DNA of 64,000 nucleotides, taken from Gemmatimonadota bacterium. GTDB lineage: Bacteria > Gemmatimonadota > Gemmatimonadetes > Gemmatimonadales > Gemmatimonadaceae. Positions 45,089 to 54,629 of the stretch are shown here, piece after piece. Location: assembly GCA_028287305.1 (NCBI GenBank), contig JAQBPX010000014.1:310001-374000 (forward strand). Reading direction: 5' to 3'. Both the position numbers and the translations under genes were made by a program. Under the pieces are notes generated by a model. The model saw only the letters and a list, made by a program, of their open reading frames with translations. It had not been told where the DNA came from and did no database searches. Numbering within the stretch: the first letter of the stretch is position 1; every line of letters begins with the position of its first letter.

Positions 45089-45099
45089 AACGAAGCCGA

Positions 45100-47601
45100 T
45101 CAGCCGCACTCCGAGAAGCCGCACACGTGGCACTTCACGCAGCCCTCGGCGTACTCGAGCTGCGAGCCGCAATCCGGGCACGTGCCCATGAACGCCTGGC
45201 CACTGTCGAACGCCGCGAACTCCTGCTGCTGGCCACCGGCGTTCGTCACGTGACCCACTGACACGGGCGTGGACGCTGGCGTGCTGCGCGTGGGCTCGCT
45301 GACGATGAGCTCCGTCTGCACGCCCTGGATCCGGTCGCGCCACCACTCTTCCAGCGCGATGCCGATCGCGTCCGGCACCGACAGCACCTTGTTCGGACCG
45401 AGGCCCACCGCGCGATCGCTCGAGATGCCGCGCAGCTGGCGGTGCACTTCCATGAGCGGGATCCCCGAGCGCAGCGCGAGGGAGATCAGGCGGCCCATGG
45501 CTTCTGCATCGGCCATCGCGGAACCACCGGCCTTGCCGAGCGTGAGGAACACCTCGAACGGCTGTGCCTTGTCGTCCTCGGTGATGTTCACGAACATCGT
45601 GCCGAGCGGCGTCTCCTTGCGGATGGTGGTCCCGCGCAGCTTGTCGGGACGCGAGCGCTTGGCGCGGCGCTGCAGGTTCTCCGCCTCGCTGTCGAGCAGC
45701 GCCTTCTTCAGGCGGCTGATCTCGTTCTCCAGCTCGGCGATGTTGCCCTTGAGCTCCCCGAGCTCGCGCGGGCTGGCCGCGGGCGCGCCACCCTTCTCGC
45801 GCTCCGCCTTCGCGGTCTCCGTGGCGCCCGTCGACAGCACCTGGTTGTCGCGCGAGCCGTCGCGGTACACCGTGACGCCCTTGCAGTGGGAGTCGTACGC
45901 CATCTCGTAGATCTTGCGGACGTCGTCCACCGTGGCGGTGTGCGAGAAGTTCGTCGTCTTCGAGATGGCGGAGTCGCAGTGCTGCTGGAAGGCCGCCTGC
46001 ATCTTCATGTGCCACTCGGCCGGGATCGCGTTCGCCGTGACGAACACGCGCTGCCACTTGGCCGGCACCTCCGGATGGTGCACCGAACCCGTCTTCGCAA
46101 TGCGCTCGACCAGCTCGTCCGAGTACCAGCCCTCGGCCTTCGCGATCGCCACGAAATCCTCGTTGACGTCGGGCATCATCACGCCCGCCTGGTTGCGCAT
46201 GAACGCAACCGCGAACAGCGGCTCGAGGCCACTCGAACACCCGGCAATGATCGAGATCGTGCCCGTGGGCGCGACCGTCGTGACGTTGCAGTTGCGCAGC
46301 TTCTGCATGGGACGCACGCGCTGGCCGTTCTCGTCGCGCGCCGCGGTGGCGTCCGGTCCCCAGATGGACTGCTCCCACTCAGGGAACGCGCCACGCTCGT
46401 TGGCGAGGCGCTCGCTCTCCACCTTGCCCTCGACGTCCACGAACTCCATCACGCGACGGCCCAGCTCCACGCCTTCCGGCGAGTCGTAGGCGATGCCGAG
46501 GCGCACGAGCGCGTCTGCAAAGCCCATCACGCCCAGGCCGATGCGCCGGATGCGCTTCGACAGGTCGTTGATCTCGGCGAGCGGGTACTTGTTGACGTCG
46601 ATGATGTTGTCGAGGAAGTGCGTGGACAGGTGGATGTCCTGCCGGAACGCATCCCAGTCGATGCTGCCGTCGCGCACGTAGTGGCCGACATTGATCGAGC
46701 CGAGGTTGCACACGTCGTACGGGAGGAGGGGCTGCTCACCGCACGGGTTGGTGGCCTCGTAGGCGCCGAGGTGCGGCACCGGGTTGTAGCGATTGGCCTC
46801 GTCCACGAAGAACACGCCGGGCTCGCCGGTGCGCCACGCGCCGAGGATCATCTTGTCCCACACCATGGTCGCGTCGAGCTGGCCGACCACGCTGCCGCTC
46901 GACGGATCGATCAGGTCGTACGACGACTTCGACTTCACCGCTTCCATGAACTTCCGCGTGATCGCCACGGAGATGTTGAAGTTCGTGATCTGCGTGAGGT
47001 CTTCCTTGCACGAGATGAAGTCGAGGACGTCCGGATGGTCCACGCGCAGGATGCCCATGTTGGCCCCGCGGCGCGTGCCGCCCTGCTTCACCGCGTCGGT
47101 GGATGCGTCATACAGCTTCATGAACGAGATCGGCCCGCTGGCGACGCCGGTCGTCGAGCGCACCATGGCGCCCTTGCCGCGCAGCCGCGAGAAGCTGAAG
47201 CCCGTGCCGCCGCCGCTCTGGTGGATGAGCGCCATGGAGCCGAGCGTGTCGTAGATGCCGTTCTTGCCGTTGGCGAGCGCATCCTCGACCGGCAACACGA
47301 AACAGGCCGAGAGCTGCCCAAGCGGACGTCCCGCGTTCATGAGCGTGGGCGAGTTCGGCTCGAAGCGGCGCTGCGTCATGAGGAAGTAGAACTCCTCCGC
47401 CACCTGCTCCACCGCCCCATCGCTCGCCCCGTATCGTCGATCCGCCTCGGCGACTACCGTCGCCACGCGCCAGAAAAGGTCTTCGGGCTGCTCCACGGGC
47501 TTGCCCTTCTCGTTCTTCACCAGGTAGCGCTTCTCCAGTACGGTGCGCGCATTCTGCGTGAGCGAGACGGGACCCGAGGGCGGATTTACGGGGTGGGGCA
47601 T
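45100..47601 (-). CDS. adenosylcobalamin-dependent (class II) ribonucleotide reductase
   Basis: 833 residues of the NrdJ-type enzyme that reduces ribonucleotides using B12. Features: [27 protein letters not shown], the radical loop [20 protein letters not shown] with N-C-E and partner cysteines, and [14 protein letters not shown]. The C-terminal region adds a coiled-coil stretch (about 560-600), the TSCPD-type segment ([15 protein letters not shown]) and a zinc ribbon CPDCG...CVKCHVCG near the end. Start ATG 47599-47601 with an AGGGAG site 7-8 bp upstream. No class I subunits are nearby. Confidence 0.93.
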   Translation of the reverse strand: MPHPVNPPSGPVSLTQNARTVLEKRYLVKNEKGKPVEQPEDLFWRVATVVAEADRRYGASDGAVEQVAEEFYFLMTQRRFEPNSPTLMNAGRPLGQLSACFVLPVEDALANGKNGIYDTLGSMALIHQSGGGTGFSFSRLRGKGAMVRSTTGVASGPISFMKLYDASTDAVKQGGTRRGANMGILRVDHPDVLDFISCKEDLTQITNFNISVAITRKFMEAVKSKSSYDLIDPSSGSVVGQLDATMVWDKMILGAWRTGEPGVFFVDEANRYNPVPHLGAYEATNPCGEQPLLPYDVCNLGSINVGHYVRDGSIDWDAFRQDIHLSTHFLDNIIDVNKYPLAEINDLSKRIRRIGLGVMGFADALVRLGIAYDSPEGVELGRRVMEFVDVEGKVESERLANERGAFPEWEQSIWGPDATAARDENGQRVRPMQKLRNCNVTTVAPTGTISIIAGCSSGLEPLFAVAFMRNQAGVMMPDVNEDFVAIAKAEGWYSDELVERIAKTGSVHHPEVPAKWQRVFVTANAIPAEWHMKMQAAFQQHCDSAISKTTNFSHTATVDDVRKIYEMAYDSHCKGVTVYRDGSRDNQVLSTGATETAKAEREKGGAPAASPRELGELKGNIAELENEISRLKKALLDSEAENLQRRAKRSRPDKLRGTTIRKETPLGTMFVNITEDDKAQPFEVFLTLGKAGGSAMADAEAMGRLISLALRSGIPLMEVHRQLRGISSDRAVGLGPNKVLSVPDAIGIALEEWWRDRIQGVQTELIVSEPTRSTPASTPVSVGHVTNAGGQQQEFAAFDSGQAFMGTCPDCGSQLEYAEGCVKCHVCGFSECG

Positions 47602-48003
47602 GGCAACTCTCCCTGGTAATGAAAGGCGATTGTGCGGAAGAGGCGACGAGGCGGGAATGACTCGGGGCACTTCAGGCAGGGCGGGCATTTTACCCGGGTT
47701 CGTGATTCCGCGCCAGTCCCGTCGTAACCGCTTGTGCGACTCATACTTACGATATCAACATCACAGACGTGGAGATCGCGTGGATAGTTGGTGGAGAACC
47801 ACCGCGCAGCTCCGGATTCACTCGATATTCACGCAAGGATCGGCCAATTTGGACCGGCTCCGAACAGTTCAATCTCTTTTACCCCAACGACTTGACTCCG
47901 AGCTCCATTCGCGGGTCCAGGCAAGCCAGGCGGGAGTCTCCATCATCGCAAACTCGGCTCCATCCGGACATCACTTGCCCGGAAACACGAGCCGGAATGT
48001 AGA
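47602..48003. other. 402-bp intergenic region upstream of ribonucleotide reductase
   Basis: Noticeably lower GC than the surrounding genes (47740-48000). I looked for a cobalamin riboswitch on the minus strand (the conserved AGYCAGGAGACC and GCCACTG boxes) and for NrdR boxes (ACA...TGT palindromes) and found neither. The minus-strand TTGATATCGTAAGTAT near 47740-47757 may be promoter material. A plus-strand frame of 77 codons from a GTG at 47769 has no recognisable family and no ribosome site; it may be a gene remnant. Confidence 0.45.
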
Positions 48004-48513
48004 CTATCGGATCAGGGGATGGTCACCGCGCTGGTGAGCCTGCTGCAGCGCGACGTAGGCCTCCACCGTCCGGGCGATCCGGTCGCGGTCGCCAGCAGTG
48101 GTTTCGCGAACCACCCGCCCAGGAACTCCCAGGACCAGCGAGTTCGGCGGGATGACCATTCCCTCCCGGCAGACTGCGCCGGCTCCCACGATCGATCCTG
48201 TGCCTACGTGGACCCCGTTCAGGAGGATGGCGCCCATCCCTACCAGGCACCCTTCCTCGATCGTGGCTCCATGCACGATCGCACGGTGGCCGATCGCCAC
48301 TCGAGGCCCGATCACGGTCGGGACGCCCGCGTCCACGTGGATCACCGAACCATCCTGGACGTTGGATTCATCCCCGATCGTGATCCGGTCCGTATCGCCC
48401 CGGATCACCGCCGTGGGCCACACCGAGACGCGAGCGCCGAGGGTCACGTCACCGCACACCACCGCCTGCGGATGGATGAAGGCGGAGGGGTGGATTCCAG
48501 CGGGCCGGGACAT
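48004..48513 (-). CDS. gamma-class carbonic anhydrase-like hexapeptide-repeat protein
   Basis: 169 residues forming a left-handed beta-helix (hexapeptide repeats, about 15-130), related to gamma carbonic anhydrases, PaaY and YrdA. The zinc-ligand histidines are in the expected places (SVIHVD near 65, GHRAIVHG near 80-86). RGDTDRITIGDESNVQDGSVIH is the family signature. Whether it has anhydrase activity cannot be told, since many relatives have lost it. Start ATG 48511-48513; it is 51 bp after the large peptidase-barrel gene on the same strand and 402 bp before ribonucleotide reductase. Confidence 0.88.
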   Translation of the reverse strand: MSRPAGIHPSAFIHPQAVVCGDVTLGARVSVWPTAVIRGDTDRITIGDESNVQDGSVIHVDAGVPTVIGPRVAIGHRAIVHGATIEEGCLVGMGAILLNGVHVGTGSIVGAGAVCREGMVIPPNSLVLGVPGRVVRETTAGDRDRIARTVEAYVALQQAHQRGDHPLIR

Positions 48514-48564
48514 GGATGAAAGTTCGCCTGGCGTGGGGCAAAGGTCACGGCTTGACTACTGGGT

Positions 48565-51504
48565 TCAATACGCCAACCCCACGCTCACGTACATCGCGGC
48601 CCGCGAGACGCCCACCAGGTCACGCCCCGCCTGCGGGAGCGCGACTCCCAGGCGGAAGCGGTCGGGGCCCTCCCATGCGAACACGGCGGCGTTCAGCTCC
48701 AGCTCCGCACCCACCGACGAAAGCAGGTGCCGCTGCGTGAGCGACAGGAAGTTGCAGACCTGGTTCGGCGCCTCGCGCCGGGGGCACCAGGCAGAGCCCC
48801 GGTCGTAGAACAGCGAGATCGCGCTCCGGTCGAGGAACAGCGGCAGCGCACCGATTCCCCGCCCCAGCAGCGCGAGGGGGGCGCGATATTCGGCAGAGCC
48901 GGCGTACGCGCGAATGCCGACCAGTGATTGTGCGGGAAACCCGCGCACGCCGAAGGTCTTCGCGCCCTCGCCGAGCACCAGTCCCGGTACCACCTCGATG
49001 GTGCCGCCGCTCGTGCCGCCGACCTCGTAGTAGCCGCTGCTGTTCGCATCCGCCCAGCCCCCCGCGGCCCGCACCGCGATCACGTGGTGCGCATACCCGG
49101 GGATGAACGGCAGCGCGAGATAGCCGGTGCCCTGCAACACCGACGACACCGACCGCGTGCGCGCTGCTGCCCCCTGCTGCTGCCGCAGCCGCGTGGTGAA
49201 CGCGAGCGACACTCCGTCCTCCGCCGAGATGCTCGTGATCGGCCGCTTCGTGTTCGACCATTGCGTGGAAGCAACGAGGCGCGGCGTCCATGCGCCGCGC
49301 AGGAAGCGATCATCCAGGGCAGCGAGCAGCGGCGCGGGGTCGCTGGCGAACTCGCGCCGCTCCACGCCGGCACCGAGCGTGAACGACGTGAAGGTGCGGA
49401 CGCGCGGCCGCGCAAACACCACGTCCGCCTCCATGTCGCGCGTGCGCCGACGCAGCGTGCCGATCACGCGCGCCGTGTCCACGGGCTCGCGAATGGCCGA
49501 AAAGCGCTCCCAGTCCTGCGACGCAAAGAAATCGAAGTACGGGCGCGACAGTCCGGAGTAACGATAGAACGCGCTCGCCGCCACGCCGCTCGCATCGGTC
49601 GGGATCTCGAGCTGCGCAGAGTAGTAGTGCTTGCCGGCGATGTCGCTTCCGCTCGTGTTGCCGCCAAGGCGATAGCCGCCGGCGGGTGCACCGGAGTTCA
49701 CCACCGGCTGCCAGTAGCGCGGCAGCAGCTGCCGCCAGGGCGAATACGGGCGCGCCGCCCCATCGAAGTGTCGCGCCGCCGGGAAGTTCGGGTCGGCCAG
49801 CGCCTCCACGATCGTGTCGCCCGCGGCCGGGGTCGGCGCGATGCCCACGTGAAAGCCGTCGCCGCGATAGACGAGCGCCGCGAGGCGCGCGCCATCCGCC
49901 GAGATGAGCGGCGTGAAGAGTCCCGTCTGCACGTCACTGAGGCGCACGAAGCGCGAGCTGCCGCCCGTGGAGCCCGGCACGAACGCCGCTCGATAGAGCT
50001 GCGTGACGCCGGTGCGGTCGGACGAGAACACGATGGACGCGCCGTCGGGCGCCCAGCTCGGCGTCGATTGCACGCTGTGCAATGCGGCGATGCGCTGCAC
50101 GATCGCGCCGCTGGTGTCCACCACGGCCACCTCGGAGATGCCGCCGCGGCGCCAGCGAATGGCGGCCACGTGCAGGCCGTCGGGCGACCAGCGCGGCTCG
50201 GTCCAGAGCTCGTCGAGGCTGGCCGACGTCAGCACGCGCTGGTTGCGCCCGTTGCGGTCGAGCAGCACCAGGCGGGTGATGCCGGGGAGTGCCTGCACGG
50301 CGACGATCGCGCCGTCGCGCCGCGCATCCGGCAGCGACAGGCGCGCACCGTTCGTCAGTCGCTTCACCCGGCCGCCGCGCGACTGCACGAACAGGTCGCT
50401 GCGCAGCACGTTCGGCGCGGTGAACTCCTGCTGCGAGAAGAGCAGCGCGCCGTCGGCGAGGCGCACGTTCGGCCCCTCGGAGTTGCGGCGCCCGATGCGC
50501 GTGCGGCGCCCGGCAGTGTCCACGCGAAACGCGCCGAACACCTCCTGCGGGCGCGCGCCGGTGTAGGTGATCGCGCCATCCCCGTCCCAGCGTGGATCGT
50601 TCGCGTATCCGCCCTCGTGCGAGAGGTCGCGCCACGCGGGCAGCGGCGCGCGCGCCACGGCCACGCTCGCGATCACGGAGTCGCTCCACGCGCGAAACGC
50701 ACTGCTGAAGCTCGCGCCGAAGCCGCGCTTCGCGTACGGATCCAGCAGCACGGGCAACAGCGCGACGCTCGACGCCTCCACGTATTCGTGCACCCTGCCC
50801 GCGCCATAGCGGTGCGCCATGTAGTCCACGAATAGCGAGCCGTAGCCGTAGGCGCGGTCTCCATACGGGAACACCGGCGAGGACAGTGACAGCTGGTCGA
50901 TGCGCGGCAGCCGATGCTCGATCGCGGCGGCGCGGGCGATCATCTCGTGCGACGAGCCGTTCAATCGCCCGGTGCCGGTGATGCGCGACTCGTAGTAGAC
51001 GGCCATGCCCTCCAGCAGCCACGAGGGAAGGCTGCTGTTCGGGAAGAGCGCCGACTCACGCCCGAACACCCGCTGCGCCAGCCGCCAGATGCCGCGGCTG
51101 CGGTCGAGCTGGAAGATGTGCGTGAGCTCGTGGGTGATGATCAGCGCATTGAAGTCATCGGTGTAGCGCAGCGACGCGTCGTGCACCGGCGGCTGCAGGT
51201 AGAGCGTGATGCGGTTGCTCGGCGACACGCCGGCAAAGCCATTGGTGTAGTCCACGTCGTCGGCCAGCAGGACGTCCACCTTGCCGCGCGGCGGCACGAG
51301 CTCGGCCGAGAGCTGCGACCAGGCCACCTCGGCGTTTGCCGCGGCCCGTCGCGCGATCCCCTCCACGGCCGGCCGGAAGTGCACGCGGAAGTGCGCGGTC
51401 TCGATGGTCTCGTAGCGGCCGCGCGGATTCACCTGCGCACCCGCGCGGACGCCCGCGCTCGAGCAGAGGGCGGCGAGCGCGAGCGCCCCGAGGGCGATCC
51501 TCAC
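48565..51504 (-). CDS. metallopeptidase / TolB-like propeller / outer-membrane barrel fusion
   Basis: 979 residues with a signal peptide (ends AGAQ). Three regions. (1) About 30-230: gluzincin-type metallopeptidase with HELTH (125-129) and the third ligand in LLEGMAVYYE (E165). (2) About 290-560: beta-propeller of WD40-like (PD40) blades, e.g. TEPRWSPDGLHVAAI and STPSWAPDGASIVFSSDRTG. (3) About 600-979: outer-membrane barrel of the surface-antigen/BamA type, e.g. FFLDRSAISLFYDRGSAWC and ending MYVSVGLAY. It overlaps the amidase gene by 4 bp. The GTG at 51502-51504 is the start. A peptidase fused to a pore-like barrel is unusual; role unknown. Confidence 0.85.
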   Translation of the reverse strand: MRIALGALALAALCSSAGVRAGAQVNPRGRYETIETAHFRVHFRPAVEGIARRAAANAEVAWSQLSAELVPPRGKVDVLLADDVDYTNGFAGVSPSNRITLYLQPPVHDASLRYTDDFNALIITHELTHIFQLDRSRGIWRLAQRVFGRESALFPNSSLPSWLLEGMAVYYESRITGTGRLNGSSHEMIARAAAIEHRLPRIDQLSLSSPVFPYGDRAYGYGSLFVDYMAHRYGAGRVHEYVEASSVALLPVLLDPYAKRGFGASFSSAFRAWSDSVIASVAVARAPLPAWRDLSHEGGYANDPRWDGDGAITYTGARPQEVFGAFRVDTAGRRTRIGRRNSEGPNVRLADGALLFSQQEFTAPNVLRSDLFVQSRGGRVKRLTNGARLSLPDARRDGAIVAVQALPGITRLVLLDRNGRNQRVLTSASLDELWTEPRWSPDGLHVAAIRWRRGGISEVAVVDTSGAIVQRIAALHSVQSTPSWAPDGASIVFSSDRTGVTQLYRAAFVPGSTGGSSRFVRLSDVQTGLFTPLISADGARLAALVYRGDGFHVGIAPTPAAGDTIVEALADPNFPAARHFDGAARPYSPWRQLLPRYWQPVVNSGAPAGGYRLGGNTSGSDIAGKHYYSAQLEIPTDASGVAASAFYRYSGLSRPYFDFFASQDWERFSAIREPVDTARVIGTLRRRTRDMEADVVFARPRVRTFTSFTLGAGVERREFASDPAPLLAALDDRFLRGAWTPRLVASTQWSNTKRPITSISAEDGVSLAFTTRLRQQQGAAARTRSVSSVLQGTGYLALPFIPGYAHHVIAVRAAGGWADANSSGYYEVGGTSGGTIEVVPGLVLGEGAKTFGVRGFPAQSLVGIRAYAGSAEYRAPLALLGRGIGALPLFLDRSAISLFYDRGSAWCPRREAPNQVCNFLSLTQRHLLSSVGAELELNAAVFAWEGPDRFRLGVALPQAGRDLVGVSRAAMYVSVGLAY

Positions 51505-53351
51505 GGGCGCGATGCCCCGAGGGCGCGGAAGTACGCCTCGAGGCCGTCGGCAACGCCGCGCGCGTAGCGCTCCTGGTATTCGGGCGTGCGCATCGCCGCT
51601 TCCTGTTCAGGAATGATCACGAACGCGCCCTCGGTGAGCACCGAGGGCATCCAGGTCTGGCGCACCACCGCAAAGCTGCGCATCAGCACTCCCTCATCCG
51701 CGAGGCCGAGTTGCGGCAGCAGCGCGCGCTGCACCGCGCGCGCGAGCGGTTCCGATTGCGGCCGGTAGAAGTAGGTGCCGCTGCCATTCGGCGCCGTGAA
51801 CGGGTTCACGCCGTCGGGATACGCATTGAGGTGGATCGACACGAACGCGTGGCCGTTCGCGCGTCGCGCGATAACGGCGCGGTCGTAGAGCGCGACCGGG
51901 GCCGCGGTGGTTCGCGTCATGACCACGGTCGCGCCGCGCTCGATGAGGATGCGTCGCAGGCGCTCGCCGACCGGGAGCGTGGCCTGCGGCTCGTACAGGC
52001 CGGTGGGACCGGTGGCGCCGGCGGGCGGATGCCCCGGGTCCACCACGATCACCAGCCCCGCGAGCGGACGCGAGCGGTCGATGACTGGCGCGCGCCGCAG
52101 CCGAAGCACCACGCTTCCCCGCTCCCACAGCACCAGGTAGCCGAACGGTGCGCCGTTGGTGGCCACCGTGAAGCGCACGCGGTCGGACGCGTCGCTCACC
52201 CATTCCACGGAGCGCACGAGCGAGTCACGCAGCGCGTAGTTCACCGCGTCGGTGTTTCCCTGCGTGCCATATAGCGTGAGCTCGGTGCGGTCGCCGCGCT
52301 GCTCCACGAAGTACGCGGGCTTCTCGCCCACGGGAACCACCACGTCGCTGTACTCGGCGGTCGCGCGCACGCGGACGTTGCCCGCAATGCGCCGCACGGG
52401 GAATGCCGACGACGGCAATGAATCCGTCTCGGCGACCGGCACGAAGATCTCGAGCTGGCCGTCCAGGCGCACGCGCCAGAAGTCGCCCTCGCGGCCGGTG
52501 ACGTCGAGCGCCGTGCCGGGGAAGAGCATCCAGCGATAGGTCTCGCCGGGTTGCGGGCGTCCGTTGATCACCCAGTCGGTGTCGTTTACCGCGCCCGGCA
52601 GGTGGCCGGCGCGCACGCGGCGCAGCAGGCCGTCGGCGCGCTCCGGACGCTCGATGGTGGCGATGGGGACGTGCACGCGCTGGTCGAGCCATTCCGCATC
52701 CAGCGCGTTCTGGCCGCGCAGCGCACGGGCGGGGACGTCGAGCGCCCACGTGGTGCTGTCACGCGAGGCAGGACGAAGCTGGAAGCTCTCGCTGCCCGCG
52801 CGCAGCCACACGGCGGCGTTGGCGGGCGCGCGCAGGGACACGCGAACCAGCTCGTCGTCTCGCCGCCAGAGCGGGCCGCGCGGCGCGGCGTTGGCGCTGT
52901 CCACCACCAGGCGCCCGCTGGTCGGGAACGCCATGCGTGAGGAAATCCTCACCGTGTGCGTGGCCCGAGCGGTATCAGCGCCACGCACCGCCACCAGCTC
53001 GTATCGCGGGGCGTCGGCCGGGGGATTGGCCAGCCAGCCGATGAACGCGCCGTTCGGCGCGACGTGGGCGGCCACCCCATTGATCGTCAGCGTCGCCCGG
53101 CCACTGCCGATCGAGCCGAGGATGAAGTTCGAGTCGCGGGACGTCACCGTGCTGCCCGCGGGCGGATAGACCACGGTGAGCGCCAGCGGGCCATCCACGG
53201 GCGGCACGGCCGGCAGTGGCAGGGGCGGGGCGGGCGTGGCGCTGACGGCCGCTGCCACCGGCGTGGGAGCCACCATGGGGGCCGCGCGACCGCAGGCGGC
53301 CAGGGCCAGGGCGACCAGCGGCAGGGCGTGGCGCGAGCGGCGCAGTGTCAT
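51501..53351 (-). CDS. N-acetylmuramoyl-L-alanine amidase lipoprotein (Amidase_3)
   Basis: 616 residues. Lipoprotein signal with C20 in LALAACG. The first two-thirds contain beta domains of unknown function, including a GRATLTINGVAAHVAPNGAF segment; a C-terminal amidase_3 domain (about 425-612) has VVDPGHPPAG, E in GLYEPQ, SIHLNAYPDG and TEGAFV, giving the zinc-binding His/Glu set. It cuts the bond between MurNAc and the stem peptide. The N-terminal region may be an AMIN-like targeting unit. Overlaps the metallopeptidase gene by 4 bp and is divergent from the FHA operon. Confidence 0.9.
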   Translation of the reverse strand: MTLRRSRHALPLVALALAACGRAAPMVAPTPVAAAVSATPAPPLPLPAVPPVDGPLALTVVYPPAGSTVTSRDSNFILGSIGSGRATLTINGVAAHVAPNGAFIGWLANPPADAPRYELVAVRGADTARATHTVRISSRMAFPTSGRLVVDSANAAPRGPLWRRDDELVRVSLRAPANAAVWLRAGSESFQLRPASRDSTTWALDVPARALRGQNALDAEWLDQRVHVPIATIERPERADGLLRRVRAGHLPGAVNDTDWVINGRPQPGETYRWMLFPGTALDVTGREGDFWRVRLDGQLEIFVPVAETDSLPSSAFPVRRIAGNVRVRATAEYSDVVVPVGEKPAYFVEQRGDRTELTLYGTQGNTDAVNYALRDSLVRSVEWVSDASDRVRFTVATNGAPFGYLVLWERGSVVLRLRRAPVIDRSRPLAGLVIVVDPGHPPAGATGPTGLYEPQATLPVGERLRRILIERGATVVMTRTTAAPVALYDRAVIARRANGHAFVSIHLNAYPDGVNPFTAPNGSGTYFYRPQSEPLARAVQRALLPQLGLADEGVLMRSFAVVRQTWMPSVLTEGAFVIIPEQEAAMRTPEYQERYARGVADGLEAYFRALGASRP

Positions 53352-53443
53352 GGGCGGGAAGCTAGGTGCGCGGAGGGGCGTGGGCGAGCCTTGGTGACGA
53401 GGCGCACAACCCGCGCCGGAGGGTTCATCAAGCCTTCATTTCA

Positions 53444-53473
53444 TTGACCTCGCCCCGCGCCGAGACCTATATT
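53444..53473 (+). promoter_or_regulatory. promoter of the FHA-kinase-phosphatase-protease operon
   Basis: TTGACC (53444-53449), an 18-bp spacer and TATATT (53468-53473), predicting a start near 53480, about 31 bp before the first GTG. The best housekeeping-type promoter in the window by eye. Confidence 0.75.
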
Positions 53474-53510
53474 CGCGCCCCATGGTGTTTTTCCCCTCCG
53501 AGCGCCCCGC

Positions 53511-54629
53511 GTGACCTCCTGCGCCTTCTGTGGCCGCGAGCACGATTCGGACTCGCGCTTCTGCATCGACTGCGGAAAACCGCTGAATCCGTCCGCTGCC
53601 CGCGTCGTGCCGGCCTACAATCCCTCTTCCGCGGGATCGCCGGCCGAATACGCTGCGCTCGCGGCGCAGGCCGCGCGTGCCAGCGCTGGCGCCGGCGGCG
53701 CGATGCCGCACACGCGCGTATCCCCGCAGGGCGGCAGCCCGGCGAACTGCACGAAGTGCGGCAAGCCGACCGACCCCACGCTCCCCTTCTGCGGGCACTG
53801 CGGCAACAAGGTCACCGCGACGGCCAGCGAGTCGAGCTGCCCGGGCTGCGGCGCCGGCATCACGAAGGGCGTGGACCTGTTCTGCGCCCGCTGCGGCCAT
53901 CGCGTGGGGCAACGTGTCTCCGTCCAGATGACGTCCCCTCAAGTCGCGGGGGGCACGGCAGTCCTCGGGACCGTGCGGCGGGACGCGGGCCCCAAGCTCG
54001 CCCTGCTGGACGATGCGGGGGAGCCGTCGCAGAGCTACACGCTCGATCGCGGCGAGGCGGTGATCGGTCGAGGGGACGCGGACATCAAGTTCGAGGGCGA
54101 CGTCTACATGTCGCCCCTGCACGCCCGCTTCGACCTTCGGGACGGCCAGCTCTGGCTCCGGGACCTCGGATCCAGGAATGGAAGCTGGACCTTCCTCGAC
54201 CAGCCAGCCAAGCTTGGGGATGGCGATCTCGTGCTGGTCGGCTCGCAGATCCTGCGCTTTCGGCGCCTTGGCTATCCCGGACCGCACCCGCCGGAGGCCG
54301 ACGCGACGCGCCGCATGGGCTCCCTGCTTCCATCCGCCGACGTTGCGGTGCTGGAGCAGCTGCGCGCGGACGGCAGCTGCCGCGACAGCTTCCACCTCTC
54401 GCCCGGGCGCTCGGTGGTGCTCGGCCGGGAAACGGGAGACTGGCTCTTTCCGTACGACCAGACAATGAGTTCGAAGCACGCTGAAATCGTCTCGGAGGAC
54501 GCCGAATTCTTCCTCCAGGACGCGGGCAGCCGGAACGGCGTGGCGATGGCGGTCCGTGGCGAGCGCGCACTGAGGCGCGGCCAGCGGGTCCTCATCGGTG
54601 ACCAGATCCTGCGAGTGGAGAGCGTGTGA
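53511..54629 (+). CDS. zinc-ribbon and double-FHA phosphopeptide-binding protein
   Basis: 372 residues starting at a GTG. Three short CxxC...CxxC zinc ribbons: C4/C7/C18/C21 (CAFCG ... CIDCG), CTKCG...CGHCG (about 80-97) and CPGCG...CARCG (about 107-127). Two FHA domains follow: the first about 175-240 (VIGRGDADI, DLGSRNGSW), the second about 285-370 (VVLGRETGDW, SSKHAEIV, DAGSRNGVAM). FHA domains bind phosphothreonine. It overlaps the downstream kinase gene by 4 bp and follows a clear promoter, so it is likely an adaptor or substrate of that kinase. Confidence 0.9.
   Translation: MTSCAFCGREHDSDSRFCIDCGKPLNPSAARVVPAYNPSSAGSPAEYAALAAQAARASAGAGGAMPHTRVSPQGGSPANCTKCGKPTDPTLPFCGHCGNKVTATASESSCPGCGAGITKGVDLFCARCGHRVGQRVSVQMTSPQVAGGTAVLGTVRRDAGPKLALLDDAGEPSQSYTLDRGEAVIGRGDADIKFEGDVYMSPLHARFDLRDGQLWLRDLGSRNGSWTFLDQPAKLGDGDLVLVGSQILRFRRLGYPGPHPPEADATRRMGSLLPSADVAVLEQLRADGSCRDSFHLSPGRSVVLGRETGDWLFPYDQTMSSKHAEIVSEDAEFFLQDAGSRNGVAMAVRGERALRRGQRVLIGDQILRVESV

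Noticed and set aside
44800-45099. Repeat copy 2 as an integron attC site
   Set aside because: Outer ends lack the GTTRRRY/RYYYAAC core sites and the central hairpin with a T-tract is terminator-like; size and arms also differ.
47602-47760. Cobalamin riboswitch upstream of the class II ribonucleotide reductase
   Set aside because: No match to the conserved B12 box or the GCCACTG/AGYCAGGAGACC core on the minus strand.
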